Assembly: GCA_008973525.1 (NCBI GenBank)
Contig: WACJ01000223.1
Span: 434,001-498,000 of the forward strand
Origin: Stenopsyche tienmushanensis
Taxonomy: Eukaryota > Arthropoda > Insecta > Trichoptera > Stenopsychidae
Reading direction: 5' to 3'
Length of the DNA stretch: 64,000 nt
Below are positions 54,872-64,000 of the stretch, piece by piece. The translations under genes were made by a program, and so were the position numbers. Numbering within the stretch: position 1 is the stretch's first letter; the number at the start of each line of letters is the position of its first letter. Under the pieces are notes generated by a model. That model had not been told where the DNA came from and did not search any database. It worked only from the letters and a program-made list of their open reading frames with translations.

Positions 54872-55367
54872 CTGTATATATTGTAATCGCCTTAAAAGCC
54901 AAGTTATTTCGTGACCTTTATTAAATATTATGGGATTAGTCCCGTTGGGTCGGATATTTGGGGTCGGCTAAATTTAATGGTCGATCCTGTGGATGGTTAA
55001 TGTACGGTTTTGATTTAATTATTACATTGGCGTGGAAGAATAATTTTCAGATTGGCTGATTTTTCCGTTTATTTCATTCAAAACCCTATCTGATCCTTGA
55101 AATCAATCCTAATCAGCGGCAGAATTTCAATTTAATCATGGAGCAGTGTTAGAACAAGTATGGCTTACCATTAAAGGCTAGACAGATTAAAGCCCTCGAT
55201 TTTAATATTCTAAATCTGTTCTTCATCTTGCGGGTCCGAAATAATTCTGTATTCATCTGATTGTTTTAACGACAAGCAGAAGCCAGAGAAGATTTGATTA
55301 ACAGGGCAGAGACAGAATAAATTGTACTTCTTTCGTAGCTGGATTGAGTACACAAAAGAGTACTTAC

Positions 55368-55386
55368 CTTGTATCGTTTATTTAAT
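55368..55386 (-). CDS. Candidate 19-nt microexon
   Basis: The acceptor is ctgaaatatttcccctag| and the donor is ATACAAG|gtaagtac, both strong. The exon encodes LNKRYK after one base that completes a codon with the 62 kb exon, and it ends in phase 0. Its short length means that little coding evidence is possible. The support is splice-site quality and phase. Confidence 0.3.
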
Positions 55387-55739
55387 CTAGGGGAAATATT
55401 TCAGCAAATAATGAAAAAATATTTTCTCTAATTCGGAGCATTTTCCTCATTGGGGGTCGAGGGAAAGCACTCGGGTAATTAGGAAAAGTAAATAAATTTA
55501 CCGTCCTTCTGGCTAACAAAAAACCTGATTTCGTTCACCTCATTTTGCCAAATTAAATATAATTAAGCAGATATTTGTCCTTAAATGATTGCGGCATTTG
55601 ATTAAGTATATTTATTATTGTATATTATCTTTTTGAATCATTCCAAACGTCATTTGCGCTTAGAGTAATATACATATAATAAATGGTGTTTAAAACGTAT
55701 ACATAGCTGTTATTAAAAAACCTATTAACAAAAATCGCA

Positions 55740-56470
55740 GTCTTAAAAATGTATGACCTGATCTGATCTTGACATTTTTATGGTCATTCGCTGCTCCAAA
55801 TTATTAATAAATTTAAACTTCATTCAATCACTATTATATTATAGTATTTAAACAGACAATACGTTTTCAGCATTAACACTTTAAGAAAAAAATAATTAGG
55901 GTGATAAATACTATTTTTTTATAATGCATATGCAAAAAAGACACAATATTAAATGTTGATTTTATTATAAAAATTATAAGGTTTTATATTTGAACTTCTG
56001 TTATATTGCAAAGAATAAAATCCCAATGTATAAACAAATTTAAAACTCATTGAAAAAACGAATAGGATGAATGTTATGGGGTAGGATGGGTACCGCACGC
56101 CTTCAGGGAACACAACAAAAACTAACAACGAAACATGTGTTTAGCCTTCTCGAAAATGGTGGTTAAAATAAAGACAATAAATTACACACAGGAGGCTCAT
56201 TTCTTAATAAATAGATTCGTCAATAAGTAAAATTCATTAAATATGTCTACATAAAAAAAACGGTTTGATGTGCATTTTAATATATGCACTGATTGTTCTA
56301 CAAAGGATTGATACAATTATTAATAATAATTTAAAATGTTAGTATGTTAGGGTTTCGAATTATTCTGGTGGGTCCAACTCTTGTTGGTTCTTTCACCGCC
56401 GCGTTCATTTTGGTCTATGAAACTACACTACACCTTGTATAGAACGCGTTTCATAGTGAAAGTCACCAAA
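55740..56470 (+). repeat. Family E repeat, long copy 2
   Basis: Same orientation and internal order as 31940-32760, with small insertions and deletions. It ends at a similar point (GAACGCGTTTCATAG versus ACACTTTTGACTC). Confidence 0.65.
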
Positions 56471-58954
56471 TATCACTGAATTGGTAAAAAAAAAAATTTT
56501 CAGTATTTTTTTAAATTGTATCTCTTCTTTATGATGACATCTATATAATATTTAAAAAAATCATAAAATGGCGACTGTTTAAAAAAAAGTAATTTTTTGG
56601 CCTTATTTTTTATAGTTTTTTTTTTAAACAGTTAAAAATTTATTAGACTTGAGATCATATCAACCGTAAATATTTAGAATTTTGGAAATTTATTTGGAAA
56701 ATATATTCTTTAAAGTCTAAACTTTGAAAATATCAAAAAAAAAGCAAAATGAAACCCTTAATGCATTTTGGTACACTCACTGGAATCACTGAAAAATATG
56801 TGTTTATTGGTTTAAGCTTTTGACGCATAAAAAATAATTAATTAATTGTAACACGGAAGAAACTTCTGGGGAATTTGCAATCCTGCCAGATTCGGAATTT
56901 CTATTTTAAAGAATAGATTTTTGCAAAAAACTGGGGATACTCGGATGATGATGTCACTCCTGACCTCTCATGAAGTGTCATACCGTTGATTAATTCAATA
57001 AATACGTTATGCCTTGCACTTGCCTTATTTTGGCCTCTATCAACGAACGAATGAAGTCCTAAACGTGTTCCGTCGTTCATCGCAGCCGACTCGTAAGTCG
57101 GGACCGTCATCTATAAATCGCGCCGCGATCTATTAAGCATTGCGCTGATCAACTGCTTTGCTTTTGGTCTCATATGATATACATGAACATCAATGATTTT
57201 TAATGTTTATTTTTGACTTTTTTTAATTATTGAATGTGTAATCTGCTTCAGTATTTTTTTAAGAACTGAAGTTTATTTGCTATCTCCCTTTTTTTCATTG
57301 ATCATGTTGATGTGTGAGCAAGATGTCGTATGTGTAATGGATGTACATAAGAACACGCTATATTTAAGCAGAAAAGTCGGTATAATGACGTGCATATGCA
57401 TGGTAATTAGTATGATTATACTTATGCGTTAATCATGGATTCATATGTATTTGTATTATTTGTAATACATTAAATGATGCAATTTTAAAAATAATATTAA
57501 ATTGGGTCAATAATGTTAAATGACAAAGGATATTGCAGTTTTTATTATATTGAAAAGTACAATCAAATCTGAAGCAAACTTCTATTCAATAAAGAAAATG
57601 CTGCCAATGTATTTGGCAGTTGAAGCTCGACACCAAAATAAATTCGATGGTACAATTTTGGACGAATAATCCGTCGTCGCATTTCCTCCCTTTTTTATAT
57701 CCTCCCCTATTGTATACTAGAAATACCCTATCTCTGACGTAACATTGTCTCTGTCGAAGAATTCTTAAATTATGGAGGATATTCATTCGCTCCGGTGGTT
57801 TTTAGACGTCAGTCAATTGTAATGAACTGCAAATATACGACAGTTAAACTGTAATAAAATTTGCGATATGCTCTTTCCTGGACTTTTGGATTTAGATTCA
57901 GAATTTGCTAAATTCGCAATAAGTTAAATGTATAGCATTTTTATTCAAAAACTTCAACATTAAATCAAACCAAAACAATAATAAAGCTTTGTAAAGTTAC
58001 TTGATGATAATCCGTATTGACCTTTTATAATACCTTATTCGATAATCAGTTCACGAATGTTGTATAAAAGCTTTCAAAGGCTAAGGGATTTTCAATCAGC
58101 TGATAAAACCCAAGGGTTGATACACACGTCAAATATAATTATATTTAAATATTATCTTCTCAAATTTAAAAGCATATCCACAATCAATAAATAAATCAAG
58201 CGCTTTATAATTGAAGAAATCGTACAATATTCATTTGGAGCAGCCAGAGATCACGAGCGAGCATGCACTTGCACAGGTCATAATTTTTGCTTGCATTTTT
58301 AACCAAAGCATTAAATGAATACGTAAAAAAGTCGCATATGAGCATTTGAATAATTTATTAGAAGTGACTCTAAGTAATGTCGTTTTTCTTTTCAATGCGA
58401 TTTTTTTAGGTTTATTGAAATTTTCTTATACAAAATTATTATCCATCACATTCTGCACATTTTTTTTTAAAAAAATAATCTATGTCTTTTTTTGTAAAAT
58501 CTATGTCTATGAAAGAGCAGAGGGAATACATTATGTAGAATAATGAATGAGATAGATAAATCATACTATTTATAAGCTAATATATTTTTATTAAGATTAT
58601 TTGCCGTACGTGTGCTACTCTTATTTCGGCTACTCTAGTTTTTATCAATTTCAGTTTATGCGCGCCTGAAAGTTTGCTTGCTGTTTACAGACAATTTATC
58701 CGCTTCGGAGCTTATTTCTGGCAAATTTTGTACTTTGTCGCAATCCAAAGCGTATATTGACTTCCATGTGGAAAAAATATGAACTCTAATTTTCTTTTAA
58801 ATTGAAAATCTATACGTCGAAGTCTCGCGTCAAAAACAGAAGGTTAACAACGAAGGTCTAGATTCGTATTAATATTTAAAGCTTATATTGGCGAGGAATC
58901 GATGTAGAATTTTTAAATATCACGTGTAATCGATGGTTCTACAAAATTATATTT
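56471..58954. other. AT-rich DNA, no gene recognised
   Basis: Apart from family F copy 2 (57045-57140), only short frames such as minus 57786-57586 and plus 58346-58543, without splice context or motifs. Confidence 0.4.
57045..57140 (+). repeat. Family F repeat, copy 2
   Basis: It contains GAAGTCCTAAACGTGTTCCG, AGCCGACTCG and GCGCCGCG, close to copy 1 at 14185-14300. Confidence 0.5.
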
Positions 58955-59225
58955 TACAGGGTGTTTTGCACATGGACCGATATATATATATATTTTGGTT
59001 AGGATTTTTTAAAAATATTTTTCACACATAGCCCAATGCTCTATGTCAGAGTTGTCGATGTAGAATTTCTTTCAAAATTACACGTCTCTAGACAAAAAAA
59101 AATCCAGTGGTGTCAGATCTGGAGACTGTGCGAGCCATTGAATAGGGCTCGTCCCTAGATAAAGAAATCCCCGTGTTATTGATATTATCCAAAAAGCGTG
59201 GAAAGGCTCAGTCAAACAAAGCAAG
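58955..59225 (-). mobile_element. TE-2 element fragment with transposase remnant
   Basis: The minus strand reads SPIQWLAQSPDLTPLDFFLS near 59160-59090, the conserved transposase segment, and then a terminus with TTTTCACACATAGCCCAATG. An R1-like copy begins immediately after 59225. Confidence 0.6.
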
Positions 59226-60260
59226 AACGTTGTGATGCTCACACTGAACATCAAAACCGCTTTCAATGGCGCCAACTGGGAGCTGATCTTGGGAGGCCTG
59301 GAGCCAAAATTTGAAGTTCCACAGTATGCCGTTGACCTCGTAAGCGATTATTTAAAAGACCGGTGTGTCAATCACAACGAAACGGAGCTGATGAGACGAC
59401 TGAAGATGGGCATCCCGCAGGGGTTCCTTCTGGAACCAACCCTCTGGAACGTGCTCTAGAACGTGAGCAGAACTCATTGCATGGGAAATGGAGGCAACGG
59501 GCAACGAAGCTCTTGCCAGAATCAAAGCGTGGATGCGGGATAATCGCCTGCAGTTAGCGGCCGAGAAAACGGAGGCAATGATATGCAACAGACCAAAAAG
59601 ACCGAGGATCAAGCAGCTTGTTGTTAGAGGACAAGAGGTAGAATACAGCAAAACGCTGAGATACTTCGGGATCCTCATGGACAACAAGCTGACCTTTAGC
59701 AGACACATAGAAGAAGCTGCGCAGAAGGTAGTCAGCGAGCCTGGCATGCACAACATTGGAGGGCCAAAATCCGTGCAGAAGATATACCATAAACGAGGTA
59801 ATACACTCGATCCTTCTGTAAGGAGCCCCGATATGGCACGAGTCGGTCCAGCGATAGGGAGTGCTCCGAGTCACCGCAGCGTACATAATAGTGTCGGAAG
59901 CGTGAGGAAAGCTTGGCAACGGAGATGGGATCAGTCCAGCAAGGGAAGATGGACCCACCGACTTATCCCGGTCGTAAGTCGGTGAAGGGCCCGAAAAACC
60001 GGCGGAGCTGCTAAGCGGAGGTCGACTATGCAGAATCCACCATCACTGACTGTGAGGCTTGGGCACCCTGGAGAAATTAGCTGAAACAAGCACTCGGGGT
60101 AGCTGAGCTCAACGTTGACAACATGTTCCACAGCATGATGGCAAGCAAGAAGAACTGGAACTTTTAGTGCGATTACGTTGAAAAAATTCTGAGCGCCAAA
60201 GAGGACAGTGAGATAGAGGGGCGCAGAGCGGCTCTCTAACATTAGAATAGGGCCAGTTAC
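59225..60260 (+). mobile_element. R1-like LINE, RT region with internal deletions
   Basis: Plus-strand frames give LTLNIKTAFNGANWELILGG, VDLVSDYLKDRCVN and LKMGIPQGFLLEPTLWNVL. A deletion has removed FADD. Then follow ARIKAWMRDNRLQLAAEKTE, KTLRYFGILMDNKLTFSRHI, KAWQRRWDQSSKGRWTHRLI and a knuckle-proximal tail (VHSMMASKKNW after a shift). The frame 59488-59985 is open for 165 codons but is chimeric across deletions. A perfect hairpin at 59956-59984 replaces conserved sequence. Confidence 0.8.
59956..59984. repeat. Perfect hairpin, 10-bp stem with 9-nt loop, in LINE coding sequence
   Basis: Arms CACCGACTTA (59956-59965) and TAAGTCGGTG (59975-59984). The left arm encodes part of GRWTHRLIP. The right arm is its inverted copy, and the expected following codons are missing. 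Confidence 0.88.
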
Positions 60261-60261
60261 C

Positions 60262-60345
60262 TATATAGTAACAGTTACCTAGATATAGAAATCCAGTGGT
60301 GTCAGATCTGAAGACCGTGCAACCAACGGACTTATTGAATGATTT
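60262..60345 (-). mobile_element. TE-2 fragment after the R1-like copy
   Basis: The minus strand again encodes a DLTPLDF-type stretch (reverse of AATCCAGTGGTGTCAGATCT). With 58955-59225 it flanks the R1-like copy at 59225-60260, but the two pieces overlap rather than abut, so it may be a separate fragment. Confidence 0.45.
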
Positions 60346-60564
60346 ATATGGCATGTAGCATATCGTTGGAAAGGATATAATCTAGAAAACTATTTAAAAC
60401 TAAGTTCATAATAGTTGTTAGATTTTTTGTTTAAAGAATTTAGAAGTTGGAATTTCTAATTCGTTTGCTTATTTTATGTGACTTTGGAGAATCTGAAGTA
60501 ATTTTTTTTTAAACCAATTGCATAAAATAAATATTTATTTAGATCAAAAATACTTCAATATATT

Positions 60565-60650
60565 GAAAAAAAATCTATTTCGATAACCCTGACACTTAGG
60601 ACATGGAGCTTATGTGTGAAACGTAGCAAAAAACTCCCCTAGTTCAAAAA
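60565..60650. mobile_element. TE-2 terminal fragment
   Basis: ATCTATTTCGATAACCCTGA, then GGACATGGAGC and TGTGTGAAACGTAGCAAAAA, match 35155-35240. Confidence 0.5.
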
Positions 60651-62005
60651 AAAAGGCAGTCCTTATGCAAAATAACCTGTATAAATAAATCTGTTTCGTT
60701 TGAGGAATGAGAAGCAGTTTTAGATGAAGAACCTACGCTCCGTCCCTTTTCGTAGGTAATTCATATTGTCCGTAGGCCGGAGCTTTGGTCGAAGACGGAG
60801 CCTTATGCTACTGAGGTTTGGTAAAGTTGAGAGCGCTCTCAACTTTTTCGTCGGATTACTCTTTTATTTTTAATAGCTTAAATGTCATTTTACTTATATC
60901 AATTTAAATTTGAATAATATTACTTTTCATCAAACGCTTAGAAAATATTGAGAAAAAATATTAAGTGTTCAAGAGTCCATAAAGATTTCAAAGCTAAAGG
61001 GAGAATATACATTTGATGCAATCAAACTCAACTTCAAACAGTAAAAGCGACTTTCTCATGTCTAAATTTAATGCTAGAAAATCGAATTTTTATTCAAATT
61101 TGATGTGCTTGAAGTACATAGATTCTATAATGCGAATCCAGAGCGCTTGAGGAAAATTCAAGTAGACGAGAGGAACATCCTATTAACCCAGATCCTGGAA
61201 AGCGTTTTACTATCAGAATCAGCTGAAGACGCTTAAAGTCTTCAGTTGAATAAGCTTTTGTTACATTCAGGTTCAGTGGAAACTATTCAATCGATGCACA
61301 CCCCCAGGCATTCATTGTTCGTTGGCATAAAAGAACAATGATACCCCATATAAATATCTTAGAATCACAGGGTCACTTTAAGAATATCGAATGATTTGAC
61401 GAGCATTCGTTTTGCTGCTGTATAAAGCAGGCTTTGATCCAAGTCCTATGAAGTCATAAATGCCACCAGTTCTGGTTATTTAGCTCATTCATGCCGTGAA
61501 ATTGGATAATAGTTTACGCAGCAGCTTTCATCCTAAACTGTGGACATTCAGCTTTCACATTTGATATAAGCCCGGTGAATGTAATAAAGAAATAAGCCCA
61601 TTTTGAATGACGATTTATTGGAACTGCTGCTATCCTTTGAAGCTATTCATAAAACCGAATTTAATTGGGTTGTTGATCATTTTAACGCCCCTTATGCATC
61701 AATAATTGAGAGAACTGCGCAACATAAATACTGATACAAATATTCACTAGATTACATGAAAACGTTAGGATTGTTCGATGGTATTGCAACATAAACGGGT
61801 TGCTGAAATTGATTTGCGCTTTGGGGGTCACGTTGTTCAGACGCGTAAACCGCACCCTCTAATTCTCTATGGGCGCGTATGCGCATAGCGGAATACTCGA
61901 TTCGTTATGATGATCGGTAAAATGATGCAAATTATGCAAAATTGTGTACCGATCCTTAGTATGGAATGAAATACGTTTGATGAAAGTAAATAAGGCGACA
62001 CTTAC
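60651..62005. other. AT-rich DNA, no gene recognised
   Basis: A block at about 60720-60830 (GGAGCTTTGGTCGAAGACGG and AGCCTTATGCTACTGAGG) has weak relatives at 48585-48625 and 32900-32925. Otherwise nothing is recognised. Confidence 0.35.
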
Positions 62006-62075
62006 GCAGAAATCGGATCGGAGATCAAGCACAAGAAATCATATCTACGCTTATTGGATGGAAATTTGTCATAAT
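62006..62075 (-). CDS. Candidate exon of an unrecognised minus-strand gene
   Basis: The acceptor is aagcactcag| and the donor is TTTCTGC|gtaagtgtc. One frame is open across all 70 bases and encodes YDKFPSNKRRYDFLCLISDP and a little more (22 full codons), with phase 1 at its start and phase 2 at its end. The donor is close to consensus and the peptide composition looks coding-like. The family is not recognised. It phases correctly onto the 19-nt candidate exon at 55368. Confidence 0.4.
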
Positions 62076-62659
62076 CTGAGTGCTTAAGATTATAAGATGA
62101 GAGATAGAACAGGATTAACATAGAGTAAAGATCAAACAAATATTGCATAAGTATGGTGAAGGTCACATATTATATCAATAAAAAAATCACATAAATTATA
62201 AAATAATAAAAGTTAAATAAATTTCGATGAAAAAATATTATTAAAAATATTCATTCAATTAAGAAATCATCTTATTCACATCTCCAGTTGCATTTTTAAT
62301 TTGGTGTTTAACAAGCTCTTGATTGCTAATTCTTATTTTTATACTGTAAAATTTTTATTAAATCTATATTAACGAGGGCAGTCCCAGAATTACCCGACCT
62401 AACAATGAAAACACAAATAATTTAGAAAAAAAAATATCTTTGCACAAAGAAAAATCGAGCCCTTCATTCGTTGGCAAATATTTTACTACCGAGCCAATTT
62501 TTCAAGTTTGAAGAAAAAAATTCGAGTAAACTAAATCTGGTGAATAGGAAGCATGAAAAAACCAATTCAAACTTTAATTCGAATCATGAACTTGCCTGAA
62601 GATGGAACTATTTTTGTTTTCCTTTGGAGATGGTCCATTGTTTTAACTATTCCTTTGTC

Positions 62660-62790
62660 TATGTTAAGGCATGGCGTTCAATAGCGGGGCGCTCATTTGT
62701 CGCATGAGCGGTTCGAAATGTGGACCGGTTGGGCACACACAAACCTTATGTGCACTCCCTCCTCTTTCAGGGCATTTAGGGTTGTTTTTT
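62660..62790 (+). mobile_element. LINE 3' fragment, second type
   Basis: GGGGCGCTCATTTGTCGCAT, GAAATGTGGACCGGTTGGGC and a TTTCAGGGCATTTAGGG segment match 43640-43700 and 50260. Confidence 0.5.
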
Positions 62791-64000
62791 TTTCTTTTTA
62801 AAGATAATCAATGACGTTGTATGCTTATGGAACTGTCTTTAATCCATTGTTTTAATTTTTTTGTCTCAGATATAAAGTGACGTACTCATCTTACTTGCAT
62901 GGATATGAATCGACGCAAAAACTCGGCTTTATTGTTGTAAAATAAGGGCAAACATTCACTTTTTTATTTCAATTGTGAGCAAACGCGGTACTCATCTCAC
63001 GCACAACTTTCTCATGTCTAAATTTTCTGTCGATATGCATTAGTTTACAAAAATTTTGATCAAAAATTTATATTTTCATATGCATGTTATGCTTTTTTAT
63101 ACTAAATATTGACTCGTCATTGAAAAATTTCGCTTCATCGATTCATGCATATTCATTTAATGCAAAAATTAAAAGCACCCCCGGATGCTTCTATTGAATA
63201 TTTATATTAAAAAAATGATCAAAAAGTGTAGCTCGCATTGACTGGCGTGAAAATTTGACACCCTTAAGAAATTTCAAACGGGATGATATTTTTGGCCATC
63301 ATTTACATTCGCGAAAAACTTTGGCGGATATAATCAACCCATGCTAATTAAAATGTGAAATGAATTTTCAAAGGTATCTCCAGAAAAAAATATATTTGCT
63401 CTTCCACATCTGAATTTTTCTCCTTCTTATTATATTTCATTGAAGGCTTCTTTTAAAGAGATGGCAGCTTATATCTATAGCGAAAAAGTCAAATTGTGGG
63501 TTTCCCTGAGAGAAACCTCTTGAAAATGCTTCCCCAGAAAGGCGATTCGAGTGGATCTTGAAACGGAGATGAAGAGTTACCACACTACCTTTATAATATT
63601 TAATAATGCTACTATTTCGAATACGTTTTTCCAATATTTAAATAATAAAAAACGCATATAAATTCATTAATATTTATATGTTGAATTTTTTTTTAGATTT
63701 GTTTCGTGGTTTTTCTTATATAATTTGTGTTACATGATACTTTGTGGAGGATCAGAATACATCTCAATGTTTGGGTTCTCCACAAGATCAGTTAAATTAA
63801 TCATGGATGTAAATTAACTCTTGTTTGAACTACACCATCTTGAAATCAGATAAACGGAGGAGTTTGGCCATTGTGTTGATAATTCAGAGTGGGTAGAATC
63901 ATTTTATACCACTCCAAATGTGCTTAAATTCAATTATTACAAGAAAATTGCTTAAAACAGTGTATTATACATTGAATATTGAAAGTGCATGACGAGAGAT
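62791..64000. other. AT-rich DNA, no gene recognised
   Basis: The minus frame 63634-63437 is open for 65 codons but has no splice sites or motif that would support it. Confidence 0.4.

Noticed and set aside
59488..59985. 165-codon open frame that might be called a gene.
   Set aside because: It is LINE reverse-transcriptase downstream sequence with internal deletions and an inverted end. It is annotated as a mobile element fragment.
1..64000. CRISPR arrays, operons, rRNA or tRNA genes, viral cassettes or a novel defence system.
   Set aside because: No regular spaced repeats, no ribosome-binding sites before ORFs, no cloverleaf or rRNA signatures seen. The window is intron-bearing, repeat-rich animal DNA.

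Overview
This 64 kb window is AT-rich eukaryotic DNA. It has spliced exons, decayed non-LTR (LINE) retrotransposons of R1 type, Tc1/mariner-superfamily relics, a piggyBac-type MITE and scattered LTR fragments, and no operons or prokaryotic signals. The repeat types, together with one cysteine-rich secreted protein, point to an insect. I cannot name the order from sequence alone, although a hemipteran would fit.

The one gene I can assemble completely lies on the minus strand and was not obvious because its exons are short and far apart. Six coding exons (38795-38759, 35821-35780, 35726-35594, 35519-35377, 13722-13581, 10217-9971) join in frame through GT-AG introns. They encode 247 residues (240 if the second in-frame ATG is used): a signal peptide, 15 cysteines, three N-glycosylation sequons outside the signal peptide, and a hydrophobic C-terminus. 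The cysteine spacing resembles a large insect family of secreted or membrane-anchored proteins of unknown function. Intron 4 is about 21.7 kb and is filled with transposon debris. Intron 1 holds a mariner-superfamily element that is itself split by an R1-like LINE, with a 20-bp target-site duplication.

A second minus-strand gene may be represented by small candidate exons at 62075-62006, 55386-55368 (19 nt) and 54871-54764, possibly continuing at 51900-51825. Their splice phases fit one another, but the product is not recognised.

Much of the rest is repeats. R1-like LINE fragments, all broken, lie at 1441-2690, 7080-8250, 8430-8900, 20110-20600, 20770-21660, 23990-24960, 24960-25440, 27360-27545, 27640-28310, 36361-37761, 40715-41040, 46915-48125, 53556-53945 and 59225-60260. 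A second LINE type (3' end with a CPCG...DHVLC motif) occurs at 6567-6840, 25660-25960, 43478-43720, 50190-50300 and 62660-62790. Two IS630/Tc1/mariner-type DDE families, classic mariner relics, four solo-LTR-like copies, and several unclassified families (called A, D, E, F, G and H here) fill much of the remainder. The regions between are AT-rich DNA in which I see no gene. I found no rRNA, tRNA or CRISPR. The most unusual structural features are perfect short hairpins inside decayed repeats. One of them can be compared with a second copy in the window and looks like a template-switch event.
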